A DNA stretch of 64,000 nucleotides from Niastella soli (lineage in GTDB: Bacteria > Bacteroidota > Bacteroidia > Chitinophagales > Chitinophagaceae), in NCBI RefSeq assembly GCF_017742245.1, contig NZ_JAGHKO010000024.1, positions 434,001 to 498,000 on the forward strand, read 5' to 3'. A program made the translations under genes and the position numbers. Every line of letters starts with the position of its first letter. Positions within the stretch are counted from its first letter, which is position 1. This document shows positions 1 through 9,500 of this stretch, piece after piece. The notes beneath the pieces were generated by a model. The model saw only the letters and a program-made list of their open reading frames with translations. It had not been told where the DNA came from and ran no database searches.

Positions 1-627
1 TTCTACGGCACCGTCGGTAACTTTAATGGCGGTTTGATCATCGATCAGATAGGAGGGCATGGGCAGGGTGGTAGCCAGCTTTTCCAGGTTGGCCAGCGAA
101 TTCTGCGGGAACGACTCATAATCCAGGTGCGGGTGCAACGCAAAATCAAACCAGCCCAGGCATTTATCGCTTTCAGGCGGCAGTGTATGATTACCATAGG
201 TTGTTCCAAAGCGCGTCATCACCATACTTCCGGCGCTCAACCCCACATAGACGGTCTTGCGGAGCAGCGACGGCAACAGCTCGGCCAATCCGGACTGCTG
301 CATCCAGTAGGTCAGATACTGGCAGTCGCCACCGCCAACCAGCAGGGCGTCCGTTTCCTGAAGCAGGGGGAGCCAAAGCTCCTGTTTGATGCTGGGCAGG
401 GCAGTGAGTTCCAGCAGACCCAACGATTTCCAACCCAATTCGCAAAAAGGATCGCCCAATGAACCATTGATCACCCTTCGTACAATATCACCACCACCAC
501 GTATACCATATATTGCAGTAGGTACAAAAAGCGCGCTCGCCGCGGATATCGGTTTACCTAACAGGGCTACCAGTGCGCTGCGGATGCTTGTATTGCTGAT
601 ACCGGCTGAAGTAAGCAGAAGTTTCAT
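1..627 (-). CDS. Peptidase S51 family protein (dipeptidase E-like), 3' end outside window
   Basis: The reading frame runs from an ATG at 627-625 to the window edge without a stop, giving 209 residues of a protein cut at its C-terminus. It starts MKLLLTSAG, has a GGGDCQYLT loop at about 98-106, and carries YVGLSAGSMV at about 127-136. Family knowledge: S51 peptidases (dipeptidase E, cyanophycinase and relatives) use the serine of a G-x-S-A-G elbow, here Ser131, and adopt a class I glutamine amidotransferase-like fold. They are usually cytoplasmic and cleave Asp-X dipeptides or related peptides. There is no signal peptide. The substrate cannot be told from this fragment. No clear promoter was found upstream. 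Confidence 0.85.
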   Translation of the reverse strand, partial: MKLLLTSAGISNTSIRSALVALLGKPISAASALFVPTAIYGIRGGGDIVRRVINGSLGDPFCELGWKSLGLLELTALPSIKQELWLPLLQETDALLVGGGDCQYLTYWMQQSGLAELLPSLLRKTVYVGLSAGSMVMTRFGTTYGNHTLPPESDKCLGWFDFALHPHLDYESFPQNSLANLEKLATTLPMPSYLIDDQTAIKVTDGAVE

Positions 628-960
628 ATTTTTCGTTTTCTTTGTATTCACATACGATCCTGAAGATAATGAAATTTATCCCTGTCACAGCTATAGCGAT
701 TTAGAAAACTTTAGCAAATGCAACTTATTGCAAGATCCACATTCTGTTATTTATTGAAAATATGAGGCTTCTAAATCGATATAAAAATAACGCTAACGGG
801 CAGACCATCAATTAAAATAGCCGCAGCAAATAAGACTTACTGAAACCCGCTCCCTCAGAAGTACCAGTCGAATTCATGTCTTCCCGCTTGAAATACCCTG
901 CTTAGTTCAGGTCAGATTCACTCCAGATATACTAAAACACGCCCATTTCCCTGGTAATAA

Positions 961-1023
961 TGCCACTGAACTGCCACTGGAATGCCACTGTAATGCCACT
1001 GCGCAGTGGCATTACGGTGGCAG
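961..1023. repeat. 11-bp periodic TGCCACTG array running into a perfect palindrome
   Basis: Four direct copies of TGCCACTG start at 961, 972, 983 and 994, exactly 11 bp apart. They are followed by two inverted copies, CAGTGGCA at 1004 and CGGTGGCA (one mismatch) at 1015, again 11 bp apart. The junction 990-1015 is a perfect 26-bp palindrome with half-site GTAATGCCACTGC. The remainder of the gene-free stretch 628-1203 shows nothing else I can support. The array could be a protein-binding array, a hairpin in RNA, or a slippage-prone repeat. It lies about 180 bp before the gene at 1204 and about 330 bp behind the start of the S51 gene. Confidence 0.85.
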
Positions 1024-1203
1024 TTTGCCGGGAGCATGGTGGGATAAAGTGCGCATATCCAGGCAATATCCAATACATAAACGGACTGTTTCGCTAGCAG
1101 TATACCAGCATGTGGTGTGGGTAAACGTAATGATAACTGTTCCTATTCAATAAATTAGGTATCTTACGAGGCTGATCCTAACCTTAATTTATCTTGATCT
1201 AAT

Positions 1204-2679
1204 ATGCGATCTTCCATTTTATTGCAGTTAACGGTAACAATATTATTTTTCTCAACAACATGTGTAACCGGCCAAACCATTAACAAAGTTGTATTTGATC
1301 CTAAAGATAGTACAGCGGGCTACTATCTCGCCATTCCACCGGCGTCGGGAAAGATCAAAGCCACGCTGGTGTTATTCTCCAGCTTTTCCCGGCTCGAGGA
1401 CCTGCTACCGGAGACCAGACTACCGGCAGTAGGCTATACTAACGACATCCTGGTGGTATTGGCGTCTAACCAGGAGCGGTTCACGGCAGATTCGGCCGCT
1501 ATGGACCGCATGAGCGGCATATTGCAGCATATAGCAAAGACCTATCAAACAGATACTGCCACCTATGCATTGGCAGCTTATGATATTCCGGGTAATATGG
1601 TGGTCCGTTTTACCGAGCTCACGTATCAGTATCCAAACAGGTATCCAATCCGGCCAAAGGTATTGATAGGCATCGACTGCAATGTGGATCTTATTGGACT
1701 TTGGCATTGGTCGGAAAGAATGAAAGCCAAAAATAATAGCGGCGACGCCAAATATATTCTGGAAAAGCTCACAGCGGCCTACGGACCATTATCGACCAAC
1801 CAGTCGAGGTATGCCGCACTATCGCCCTTTGTATCTGAAAATAGCGTACCCGGCAATGAACAATACCTGAAACAGGTGGCCCTTCGGCTTTATTACGACA
1901 CTGATATTAACTGGTACCTGCAAAACCAACAAGTAGGATTCTACGACACCAATATACCAGATGGATCGGAATTGATCAGCAGGTTACTCCGTCAGGGGAA
2001 TCAGAACGCCTCGTTCATAGCTGCCCGCCGCCCGGGCTTCAAGAACAACGGCAGCAGATACCCCTCGGCACTGTCCATCGTAGACGAGGTAGAATGCATC
2101 CAATGGATCACGCAACAGTTCGGTATCATTAATCCACATACCTGGGTACCGCCTTACAAGTTCAACCTGCCAGCCAACTGGGGACAGGAACGAATAGCCT
2201 TTCCGATCGACTTTGCCCCACAGATCGCGTATAAAGGGATAGAAGACCTGCGGTTTGCGCCCGGCTGGGGCGATCCGGCAAAAGAAGATCATTGGACATA
2301 TGGATTCTTATGGTGGCTGGAAGGAATACACCAATTTAATGCTACCATGATGAAACAATACATGGAAGCGTATTACAGCGGATTGGTTGGCAGAAATATT
2401 ACCAGTCGCAATATACCCGTAGAAAAACAGGTACCCACACAGGCGGCTTTTAAAAGCCTCAAACCCGAAGGCGACGACAAAGAAACCTATAACGGCACCA
2501 TCAGCATGCTCAACTACCTCAATCAACAACCGGTAAAACTGAATTGCACCATCCATGTAAAGTATTGCCCGGCACAACAACGCACCGCTGTTTTCATAGA
2601 AGTATCTCCACAACCTTACAGCCATAAGGTTTGGACCGAGCTGAACCAGCTGGTAAATACATTTGAATGCCGAAATTAA
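1204..2679 (+). CDS. Secreted protein with alpha/beta-hydrolase-like N-terminal half, function unknown
   Basis: A 491-residue protein with a signal peptide (about 1-23, ending TCVTGQ). The N-terminal half reads like a degenerate esterase or alpha/beta-hydrolase fold (strand-like segments ATLVLFSSF, DILVVLASNQ and KVLIGIDCNVD). I see no convincing G-x-S-x-G nucleophile elbow; AAYDIPGNM sits roughly where one would be expected. The C-terminal half (about 315-491) is a separate region rich in Trp and aromatics (NLPANWGQERIAFPIDFAP, then DLRFAPGW and WTYGFLWWLEGIHQFN). I recall this pattern from unnamed Bacteroidota proteins but cannot name a family. It is probably periplasmic. It is monocistronic and ends 35 bp before a strong terminator. 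Confidence 0.75.
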   Translation: MRSSILLQLTVTILFFSTTCVTGQTINKVVFDPKDSTAGYYLAIPPASGKIKATLVLFSSFSRLEDLLPETRLPAVGYTNDILVVLASNQERFTADSAAMDRMSGILQHIAKTYQTDTATYALAAYDIPGNMVVRFTELTYQYPNRYPIRPKVLIGIDCNVDLIGLWHWSERMKAKNNSGDAKYILEKLTAAYGPLSTNQSRYAALSPFVSENSVPGNEQYLKQVALRLYYDTDINWYLQNQQVGFYDTNIPDGSELISRLLRQGNQNASFIAARRPGFKNNGSRYPSALSIVDEVECIQWITQQFGIINPHTWVPPYKFNLPANWGQERIAFPIDFAPQIAYKGIEDLRFAPGWGDPAKEDHWTYGFLWWLEGIHQFNATMMKQYMEAYYSGLVGRNITSRNIPVEKQVPTQAAFKSLKPEGDDKETYNGTISMLNYLNQQPVKLNCTIHVKYCPAQQRTAVFIEVSPQPYSHKVWTELNQLVNTFECRN

Positions 2680-2714
2680 ATAACCAGGACATATAAATAC
2701 TTTTAAACGACAAT

Positions 2715-2756
2715 AAAAAAGGAACAGGTCATTCAGCTGATCTGTTCCTTTTTTTA
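2715..2756 (+). terminator. Rho-independent terminator after the secreted protein gene
   Basis: AAAAAAGGAACAG pairs perfectly with CTGTTCCTTTTTT across a 14-nt loop, followed by a T-run. It lies 35 bp behind the stop at 2679. Confidence 0.9.
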
Positions 2757-2914
2757 CGGCCTTGCTTATCAGGATCGCTGTCATGAACTTTTCGGTTCAA
2801 AATTAACGGACAGCATTGTACGTTATACCGCGCGTTCACATTACTGATAAATGTATATGTAACAAGAGCAAAAACGGCACTATTTTTTCTTATTGCACCC
2901 AATAATCAAACCTT

Positions 2915-4471
2915 ATGTTAATGCGTAACATTTTAATGCTATCCGTGTTGTTGTTTTGCTTCTCCTGTAAAAAAGATACTGCCGAAAATACGGCGGATGA
3001 TCCGAAAACTCCGGATAGTGGTGTCAATGGTGCTCAAAATTCGCTTCCTGCTTATTATGTTGATGGGGCAGGGGGTAACGACAAGAATGACGGCCTTACC
3101 CTTGCCACAGCCTGGAAAACGATCCAGAAATCGTTTGATGCTGCCGTGGCCGGAAGTACAGTAATGATCAAAGGTGGAACATACTTCGAACAACTGGCGG
3201 TACATGTTAGTGGTACTGCTGGCAACCCGGTTACCTTTACTAATTATAATAACGAGCAGGTGATCATAGAAGGATCAAAGATATCCGGGACTACCATACT
3301 TACCATCACCGACAAAAGTTTTCTTATTTTCCGCAATCTTACTATTCAGAATATAACAAAGAACAACGCAGTCGGCATTTTGGTTTCGGCAAGTAAAAGC
3401 GGGGGAGTAAGCGATCTTATCTTTCGCAATGTGGTCCTCAAAAATATAAATTGGACCAGTAATGCGTCAACCAAACCGAACTCCAATCAAAATTCACAAC
3501 CATTTATCGCTTTTGGCTACGGGGCAGCTCAGGCAAATGCCATTACGAACCTGGTTATTGATAGTTGTGAATTCACCGGTAATATCACTGGCTACAGCGA
3601 AGCATTATCTTTAGATGGGAATATCGACGGATTCGTTATTACCAACAACAAAGTACACGACAATGCGAACATTGGGATTGCGGCAATAGGGCACTATGGA
3701 GTAAGTTCCAATTCCGCGCTGGACCAGTCCCGGAATGGTTTGATCAGTGGAAATCTCTGCTTTAATAACAAGGCAAGTTATGCTACAAGTGGCGGCATTT
3801 ATGTTGATGGCGGAAAAGATATTAAAATTGACCGGAATATATCTTATCAAAACGGGTATGGTATTGAAATAGGCAATGAAGAAAACGGCACGGCCAGTAA
3901 TATCACTGTCACCAACAACCTGATCTACCAGAATGAAGTTACGGGAATTGCCATTGGCGGGTATGATGATAATACAACCGGTCAGGTGACCAATTGTACC
4001 ATCAGGAATAACAGCTTTTTAAAGAACAATACCAATAACGACGGCTCAGGTGAATTTTATATAACAAAAGCCTCCAATTGTACCATCGGGAATAATGTTT
4101 TTTATACCAACAGCCAGAATACCCTGTTCTCATTGGAAAATATTAGTCCGCAAACAGGAAATGTGATCGACTATAATAACTGGTTTACACAAACAGGCAA
4201 TGCTTCAGACATCACGATCAACTGGCGCGCTACCAGTTATGGGTCTTTTAGTGATTATAAAACCAAAACGGGGCAAGACGCGCATTCCTATTTTAAGGAT
4301 CCGCTTTTTACCGGGATTGGAGCGACTCCTGACCTGCATGTAAAAATAGGAAGCCCCTGTTTACGCACCGGCAATGTTTCCTGGATCACTGATGCGACAG
4401 AAAAGGACCTCGATGGCAAGCCAAGGGTAGTTAATGGAGCGGTTGACATGGGTGCTTACCAGCAACAATAA
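2915..4471 (+). CDS. Surface lipoprotein with right-handed parallel beta-helix
   Basis: A 518-residue lipoprotein. The signal peptide ends FCFSC with the lipidated Cys at residue 18, followed by KKDTAEN; acidic residues close behind the Cys are typical of surface-exported Bacteroidota lipoproteins. The start may be the ATG at 2915 or the one two codons later (MRNILML). After a linker, YYVDGAGGNDKNDG and TAWKTIQKSFDAA (about 47-76) match the DUF1565/pectate-lyase-like beta-helix N-cap. About 15 rungs of Asn/Ile/Gly-rich repeats follow (NNKVHDNANIGIAAIG, then YQNGYGIEIGNEENG). The end, VNGAVDMGAYQQQ, is the conserved C-cap of choice-of-anchor Q/beta-helix proteins. Such folds bind or cleave polysaccharides; which of the two applies here cannot be told. 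It is monocistronic, with its own terminator. Confidence 0.88.
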   Translation: MLMRNILMLSVLLFCFSCKKDTAENTADDPKTPDSGVNGAQNSLPAYYVDGAGGNDKNDGLTLATAWKTIQKSFDAAVAGSTVMIKGGTYFEQLAVHVSGTAGNPVTFTNYNNEQVIIEGSKISGTTILTITDKSFLIFRNLTIQNITKNNAVGILVSASKSGGVSDLIFRNVVLKNINWTSNASTKPNSNQNSQPFIAFGYGAAQANAITNLVIDSCEFTGNITGYSEALSLDGNIDGFVITNNKVHDNANIGIAAIGHYGVSSNSALDQSRNGLISGNLCFNNKASYATSGGIYVDGGKDIKIDRNISYQNGYGIEIGNEENGTASNITVTNNLIYQNEVTGIAIGGYDDNTTGQVTNCTIRNNSFLKNNTNNDGSGEFYITKASNCTIGNNVFYTNSQNTLFSLENISPQTGNVIDYNNWFTQTGNASDITINWRATSYGSFSDYKTKTGQDAHSYFKDPLFTGIGATPDLHVKIGSPCLRTGNVSWITDATEKDLDGKPRVVNGAVDMGAYQQQ

Positions 4472-4499
4472 ACAAACACAAAAATTTCAAATTAATAGG

Positions 4500-4539
4500 A
4501 AAGGCTTCCTCAAATACTATTTTGAGGAAGCCTTTTTTT
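4500..4539 (+). terminator. Rho-independent terminator after the beta-helix lipoprotein gene
   Basis: AAAGGCTTCCTCAAA pairs perfectly with TTTGAGGAAGCCTTT across a 6-nt loop and is followed by a run of T. It lies 28 bp behind the stop at 4471. Confidence 0.93.
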
Positions 4540-4548
4540 GTTAGTTGA

Positions 4549-4683
4549 TGGTTGGGCAGCGGCATTCAGTATCGATTCTCCAGGTTGTTCCTGCTGAATT
4601 GTTATTATACCAATGATGTTTTAGGGAAGAATTATCCTGCCTTTAGCGGCTATAACCTAAGCATACGGTTTGCAAGCAAATAA
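4549..4683 (+). pseudogene. C-terminal remnant resembling an outer-membrane beta-barrel protein
   Basis: An open frame of 44 codons from just after an in-frame TGA to the TAA at 4681-4683 has no start codon, yet reads like real protein. It contains SGIQYRFSRLFLL, YYTNDVLGKNYP and ends NLSIRFASK. Alternating hydrophobic residues and a final aromatic strand are typical of the last strand of Bacteroidota outer-membrane barrels. The 5' part of the gene is missing; it would lie where the beta-helix gene and its terminator now are, so the fragment is probably left from a rearrangement. The family is inferred from pattern only. Confidence 0.4.
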
Positions 4684-5181
4684 CGTTGCTTATTTACACA
4701 TTCACCTTATTCTCCCTTCTATCTTACATCAGCCAATGGCGAAACAATGTTAATCAGCGAGAGAATTTATACCGCAAACACTACAATATATATTATAATC
4801 TGTATATTTGATTGCTCAATTTAGTCTACTTTTTCTTTATAGTTTTATTATATAAAAGGCATCATAGTGCTTATCTGTCTCCCTTCTTTATCAACTGTTA
4901 TTCCTGCCGTATCTATGTCCCAATATCTATCAGAGGATCGGATGTGTGTGCCTGTACAAAAGCAAGGTGTTTGCGAGACGTCAAAAAAAGGAGTTAGGTT
5001 TTAATGTAAAACAGACCCGAAGTGCGGAAAGCTGGCATAAGCTTATGATCCGTACTGTCCTTTTTAAATAGAAGGATTGAAATCTTATTGGATCACCCCA
5101 CTCAAAGCAGCAGCCTGATAAGCGTTTGAACAAAAGATCTTTATGCTTACGTATTTGATTGACAAACTACAACTGCTTTAA
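4684..5181. other. Gene-poor AT-rich spacer upstream of the acyltransferase
   Basis: No gene is supported in this 498-bp stretch. A 61-codon frame with an ATG (4812-4997) has no recognisable features. An overlapping frame without a start, 4868-5071, ends with a basic, protein-like tail (SKVFARRQKKELGF, then AESWHKLMIRTVLFK) and could be another decayed gene end, but the evidence is weak. The promoter of the acyltransferase should lie here; I found no clear -33/-7 pair. Confidence 0.4.
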
Positions 5182-6276
5182 ATGAATTTAAAGTATCATA
5201 AAGAATTAGATGGAGTTAGAGCTATAGCAGCCTTTATGGTTATATTCTTTCACTTCTTCTTTGTACCAGCATTGAATTTGCCCCCGCTTTTAACCAAGAT
5301 TGCAAATTTGGGCAGAACAGGGGTCTCCCTATTTTTTGTATTGTCCGGTTTTTTAATAACACGTATCCTTATTGAAACAAAAGAATCGCCTGGTTATTTC
5401 ACGAGTTTTTATGTCAGGCGATCATTGCGGATATTTCCCCTTTATTACTTATTCCTGGCGTTAACTTTTATAATACTTCCATTAATTTCAGGAAAACCAT
5501 TTGTGCCATTCAATTTACAAGTATATAGCTGGGCCTACCTGCAAAATTTTGCCATGACGTTTAGATGGCCACATGTTGGCCCCGTTCATCTCTGGTCCCT
5601 TTCTGTAGAAGAACATTTTTACCTGTTCTGGCCACTTTTGATCTATTTACTAAGCATTAGAAAGATCGTGGTTGCAATTGTACTGATAATGGTCATAGCT
5701 TTTATGGTAAGGTTATTTTTGGCTAAGCATGACTATGAATCCTATTATTTTACGTTTGCCAGAATAGATGAATTGTCCATGGGTGCCTTATTAGCTATTC
5801 TTGAAATAAAGAATAAGTTAATTGATAAGCATGCAAATAAATTTTTACTGAGCTCCATGATCTTTGCTATTCCAACGATTGCTCTTTTGGCAATATTTAC
5901 CGATATGAGCAATCCCATTATATATATCATTAAATACAACTTACTTGCTTTTACCTATTTGAGTATGATAGGATATGTAATTTCATTACGGAAAACAGCC
6001 TGGGTTAAGCGGTTCCTGCGCAGTAAGCCAATGTTGTTTTCAGGGAAAATAAGCTATGGCTTATACTTATATCACCCGCTTTGTATTGCTACGGTTTGGA
6101 GTATTTTTCCCAAAATGAATCTGGTACCACTTTTTGTTATTGCGGTTGGGTTTACATTTTTGGTAGCTTCAGCAAGCTATTATTTATTTGAACTGAATTT
6201 CCTGAAACTGAAGCGATTTTTCGATTATAAAAAAGAGCGGGCAATTCGAAGGGAGACAAGCGTTATTCTCAAGTAA
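5182..6276 (+). CDS. Acyltransferase 3 family integral membrane protein (OafA/YrhL-like)
   Basis: A 364-residue protein with about ten hydrophobic segments. The start, YHKELDGVRAIAAFMVIFFH, is the diagnostic first helix of the acyltransferase 3 family, with the conserved His at the end of helix 1. Other family marks follow: RTGVSLFFVLSGFLITRIL at about 45-63, FYVRRSLRIFPLYYL at about 76-90, and HLWSLSVEEHFYLFWPLLI at about 138-156. Family members move acetyl or other acyl groups across or at the inner membrane onto sugars of O-antigen, peptidoglycan, exopolysaccharide or antibiotics. Neighbours give no clue to the acceptor. It is monocistronic and followed by a terminator. The N-terminal ATG is the only sensible start. 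Confidence 0.92.
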   Translation: MNLKYHKELDGVRAIAAFMVIFFHFFFVPALNLPPLLTKIANLGRTGVSLFFVLSGFLITRILIETKESPGYFTSFYVRRSLRIFPLYYLFLALTFIILPLISGKPFVPFNLQVYSWAYLQNFAMTFRWPHVGPVHLWSLSVEEHFYLFWPLLIYLLSIRKIVVAIVLIMVIAFMVRLFLAKHDYESYYFTFARIDELSMGALLAILEIKNKLIDKHANKFLLSSMIFAIPTIALLAIFTDMSNPIIYIIKYNLLAFTYLSMIGYVISLRKTAWVKRFLRSKPMLFSGKISYGLYLYHPLCIATVWSIFPKMNLVPLFVIAVGFTFLVASASYYLFELNFLKLKRFFDYKKERAIRRETSVILK

Positions 6277-6347
6277 CCTGCATATACATATTACAGCAAT
6301 TGCAACCGGTTAAATATTATAACACACAAAGCAGTCCTACACACATA

Positions 6348-6373
6348 GACCGCCAGTTGGCGGTCTTTTTTTT
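6348..6373 (+). terminator. Rho-independent terminator after the acyltransferase gene
   Basis: GACCGCC pairs with GGCGGTC across an AGTT loop and is followed by nine T. It lies 71 bp behind the stop at 6276. The rest of the spacer up to 6594 contains no supported gene. Confidence 0.9.
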
Positions 6374-6594
6374 TATAACCCTTCCGTGTACCGCTTTTTG
6401 TCAAATTGTTTATTTTTGGGTTTTTAGGGACTCCTCCGATATCTTTTTGAAATTGTCTATCATCCACAAAGGCTTAGGGAATATATACGCTTAATGAGTA
6501 GGACCAGGCGTCTACCATTTAGCATATGCATGCTTTATAAATTATTATAATCTGTTTTACTATTTTAAGAGTAACCTGTTAATCAACTTATTAC

Positions 6595-9500
6595 ATGGCA
6601 ATTATTGGTAAAGGTTTGAAACTTGCTTTCATAACTCTTTTCTTATGCTTCTTTGGGCAACAATTACTGGCGCAACCTGCTATCAATTCTTTTTCCCCCT
6701 TGATGGGACCGGTGGGCACAACCCTTTCTATAAACGGGGCCAATTTCAATCCGGTTGCCGCCAATAATGTTGTATTCTTTGGTGCCGTACGCGCCACCGT
6801 TACTGCTGCAACTATTAACACCCTCACCGTTATAGTACCCGGCGGCGCATCGTATGCCCCTATTACAGTAACTACCAGCGGTCTTACTGCCTATTCTTCC
6901 AGACCATTTACAGTAACATTTCCTGGTGGGGGAGCAATTACCTCCAGTTCATTTGACAACAAAATTGATCTGGGTACCGAGGATAGTCCTTATGATATTG
7001 CTTCGGGAGATCTGGATGGTGATGGCAAACCCGATATAGTGGTTGTAAACGGCGGGTATCCTTACTCAATTTCGGTTTATAGAAATACGAGTAGCGGCGG
7101 AAGTTTGTCTTTTGCACCCAAAATTGATTATCCAACCGGAATCGGTCCTTTTAGTATTGCAATAGGGGATATAGATGGGGACGGAAAACCAGATGTTGTA
7201 GTAGCCAATGAATATTCTTTTACCATATCCGTATTCAGGAATACGGGGACTGCAGGTAGTATTTCTTTTGATCCAGGAAAGGATATTCCAGCTTTGAATC
7301 CTTCCGATATAGTTATTGCCGATCTTGACAAAGATGGAAGATCAGATCTGATAGTAACAAATGATGTTGCGAATAGCATTTCATTATTTAAGAACACAGG
7401 TGCTCCTGGTACCCTTTCGTTTGCGCCACGAATAGATTATTCTACCGGCAGTTTTCCCGCCAATGCCAGTGTTGGTGATATAGACGGGGATCAATGGCCA
7501 GATATAGTAGTTGCCAATGAACAGTCGGATCATCTCTCCATATTCAAGAACAATGGCGTTGCAGGCTCGCTCTCTTTCAACAGTATAACCGGGCCATATA
7601 CCGGGACCGGCAGCAGCAAGGCCATCCTGTCAGATCTTGATGGCGATAGCAAGCCAGACCTTGGGGTTACCAATCACAATGTTGGTGAAATTGCCATCTT
7701 TAGAAACATAAGTAGTGTGGGAAATATAGCCTTTGGTACAAATGCCAATTTTAAGACTACAGCCAACCCAATAGGCCTTGGAATAGCTGATGTGGATGGG
7801 GACGGAAAACCGGACCTGGCAATAACCAGTGGTGAAGATTCCATATCTGTTTTAAGGAATGCCAGTTCAACAGGCGTTATTGTATTTGAAGAAAAGGCCG
7901 ATGTAGCTACAGGCCAGGCGCCTTACCAGGTTGCTATTGCTGATCTTGACGGAGATCATATGCCTGACCTGGCAACTGTCAATCAAACTGATAATACAGT
8001 CTCATTGATCAGGAATAAGGTGAATGGACCTAATATTACTTCCTTTACACCAGTCAAAGCTGCTTCCGGTAACGCTGTAACAATACAGGGTACTAATTTT
8101 ACGGGTGTCACCTCCGTTATGTTTGGGGGTGTATCAGCACAATCATTTACTATAATTTCATCAACAACTATCCAGGCTGTGGTAGGGACAGGTGCTACCG
8201 GTGAAGTTCGTGTAACTGCACCCTCAGGGACCGGAACACGAAAAGGCTTTACCTATCTGTATCCACCAGTGATCACTTCTTTTAGTCCGGCAATAGGCAG
8301 TATAGGTTCAGAAATAACTATTACCGGAAGCGGATTTACAGATGCAACGGCAATAAAGTTTGGCGGTGTGGCAGCACAATCATTTATGGTATTATCTGAT
8401 AATACTATCAAAGCAGTAGTAGGTTCAGGAAGTTCGGGTAATATAAGTGTAACCACTGCTGTAGCAACAGCTACTTCTCCCGGATTTACTTATTCAGCGC
8501 TTTCATTAGCACCCGTAATTACTTCCTTTTCGCCGGCATCGGGTCCGGTAGGGACTACAGTAACCATTACAGGGAATAATTTAGGGAATTCTCCAGCAGA
8601 TAATATAGTTTACTTTGGCGCAACCCAGGCAACTGTTCTTTCTGCCTCCAGCACTTTATTGACAGTTCAGGTGCCTGCTGGCGCAAGTTATCAACCGATA
8701 ACGGTTACCACTAACAGACTTACTGCTTCATCAGCCATACCCTTTACGGTGACCTTTGCAGGCGGACCTGCATTTACTATGGGAACCTTCGACCTTCCGG
8801 TAGAAACCCGATCAAACAGTTTACCCTGGGGAGCATGTGCTGCCGATATGGATGGGGATGGAAAACCTGATATCATGCATGGAGATTGGTATGGACCGTA
8901 CCTCAGGGTGCTCAGGAATACCAGTATTAAAAATGACCTTTCATTTGCTTCGGAAAAGGTTATCCATATAGGGGAATTCCCGATTGGTATTGCGACAGGT
9001 GATATTGATGGTGACGGAAAAACTGATCTGGCAATAGCCAAAACCGATAATGGGTCCTGGGGTGGTGGGAAAGTGGCGGTACTGAAAAATACAAGTACCG
9101 CCGGGAATGTATCTTTTGCCCCGCAAATTGATTATCCGGTAGGCCCAGGAACGCAAAGTATAGTTTTAGCCGATCTGGACCTGGATGGCAGACCCGAGAT
9201 GATTGTGGGGGTCAGCAGCGCGGACCTTATTTCAGTTTTTAAAAACACCAGCGTTGGCGGCAATATAGCATTTGCTCAAAATATAGATTATGCTTCAGGT
9301 GATGGTCCTGTAGATGTCAGTGTAGCCGATCTGGATGGTGACGGAAAGCCTGAAATTATTTCTACCAATATCAATGCCGGTACCATTTCTGTTTATCAAA
9401 ACAGAAGTACCAATGGAACGATAAGTTTTGCCAGCAAAGTCGATTATGCCACGGGAGTCAATCCAGCAAGTACCACTTTGGGCGATTTTGATGGAGATGG

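Noticed and set aside
4812..4997. 61-codon ORF
   Set aside because: No recognisable motif, no start context, and it overlaps a competing frame that looks more protein-like.
6300..6494. 64-codon ORF behind the acyltransferase
   Set aside because: It runs through a perfect terminator hairpin and its T-run, and starts with a TTG only.
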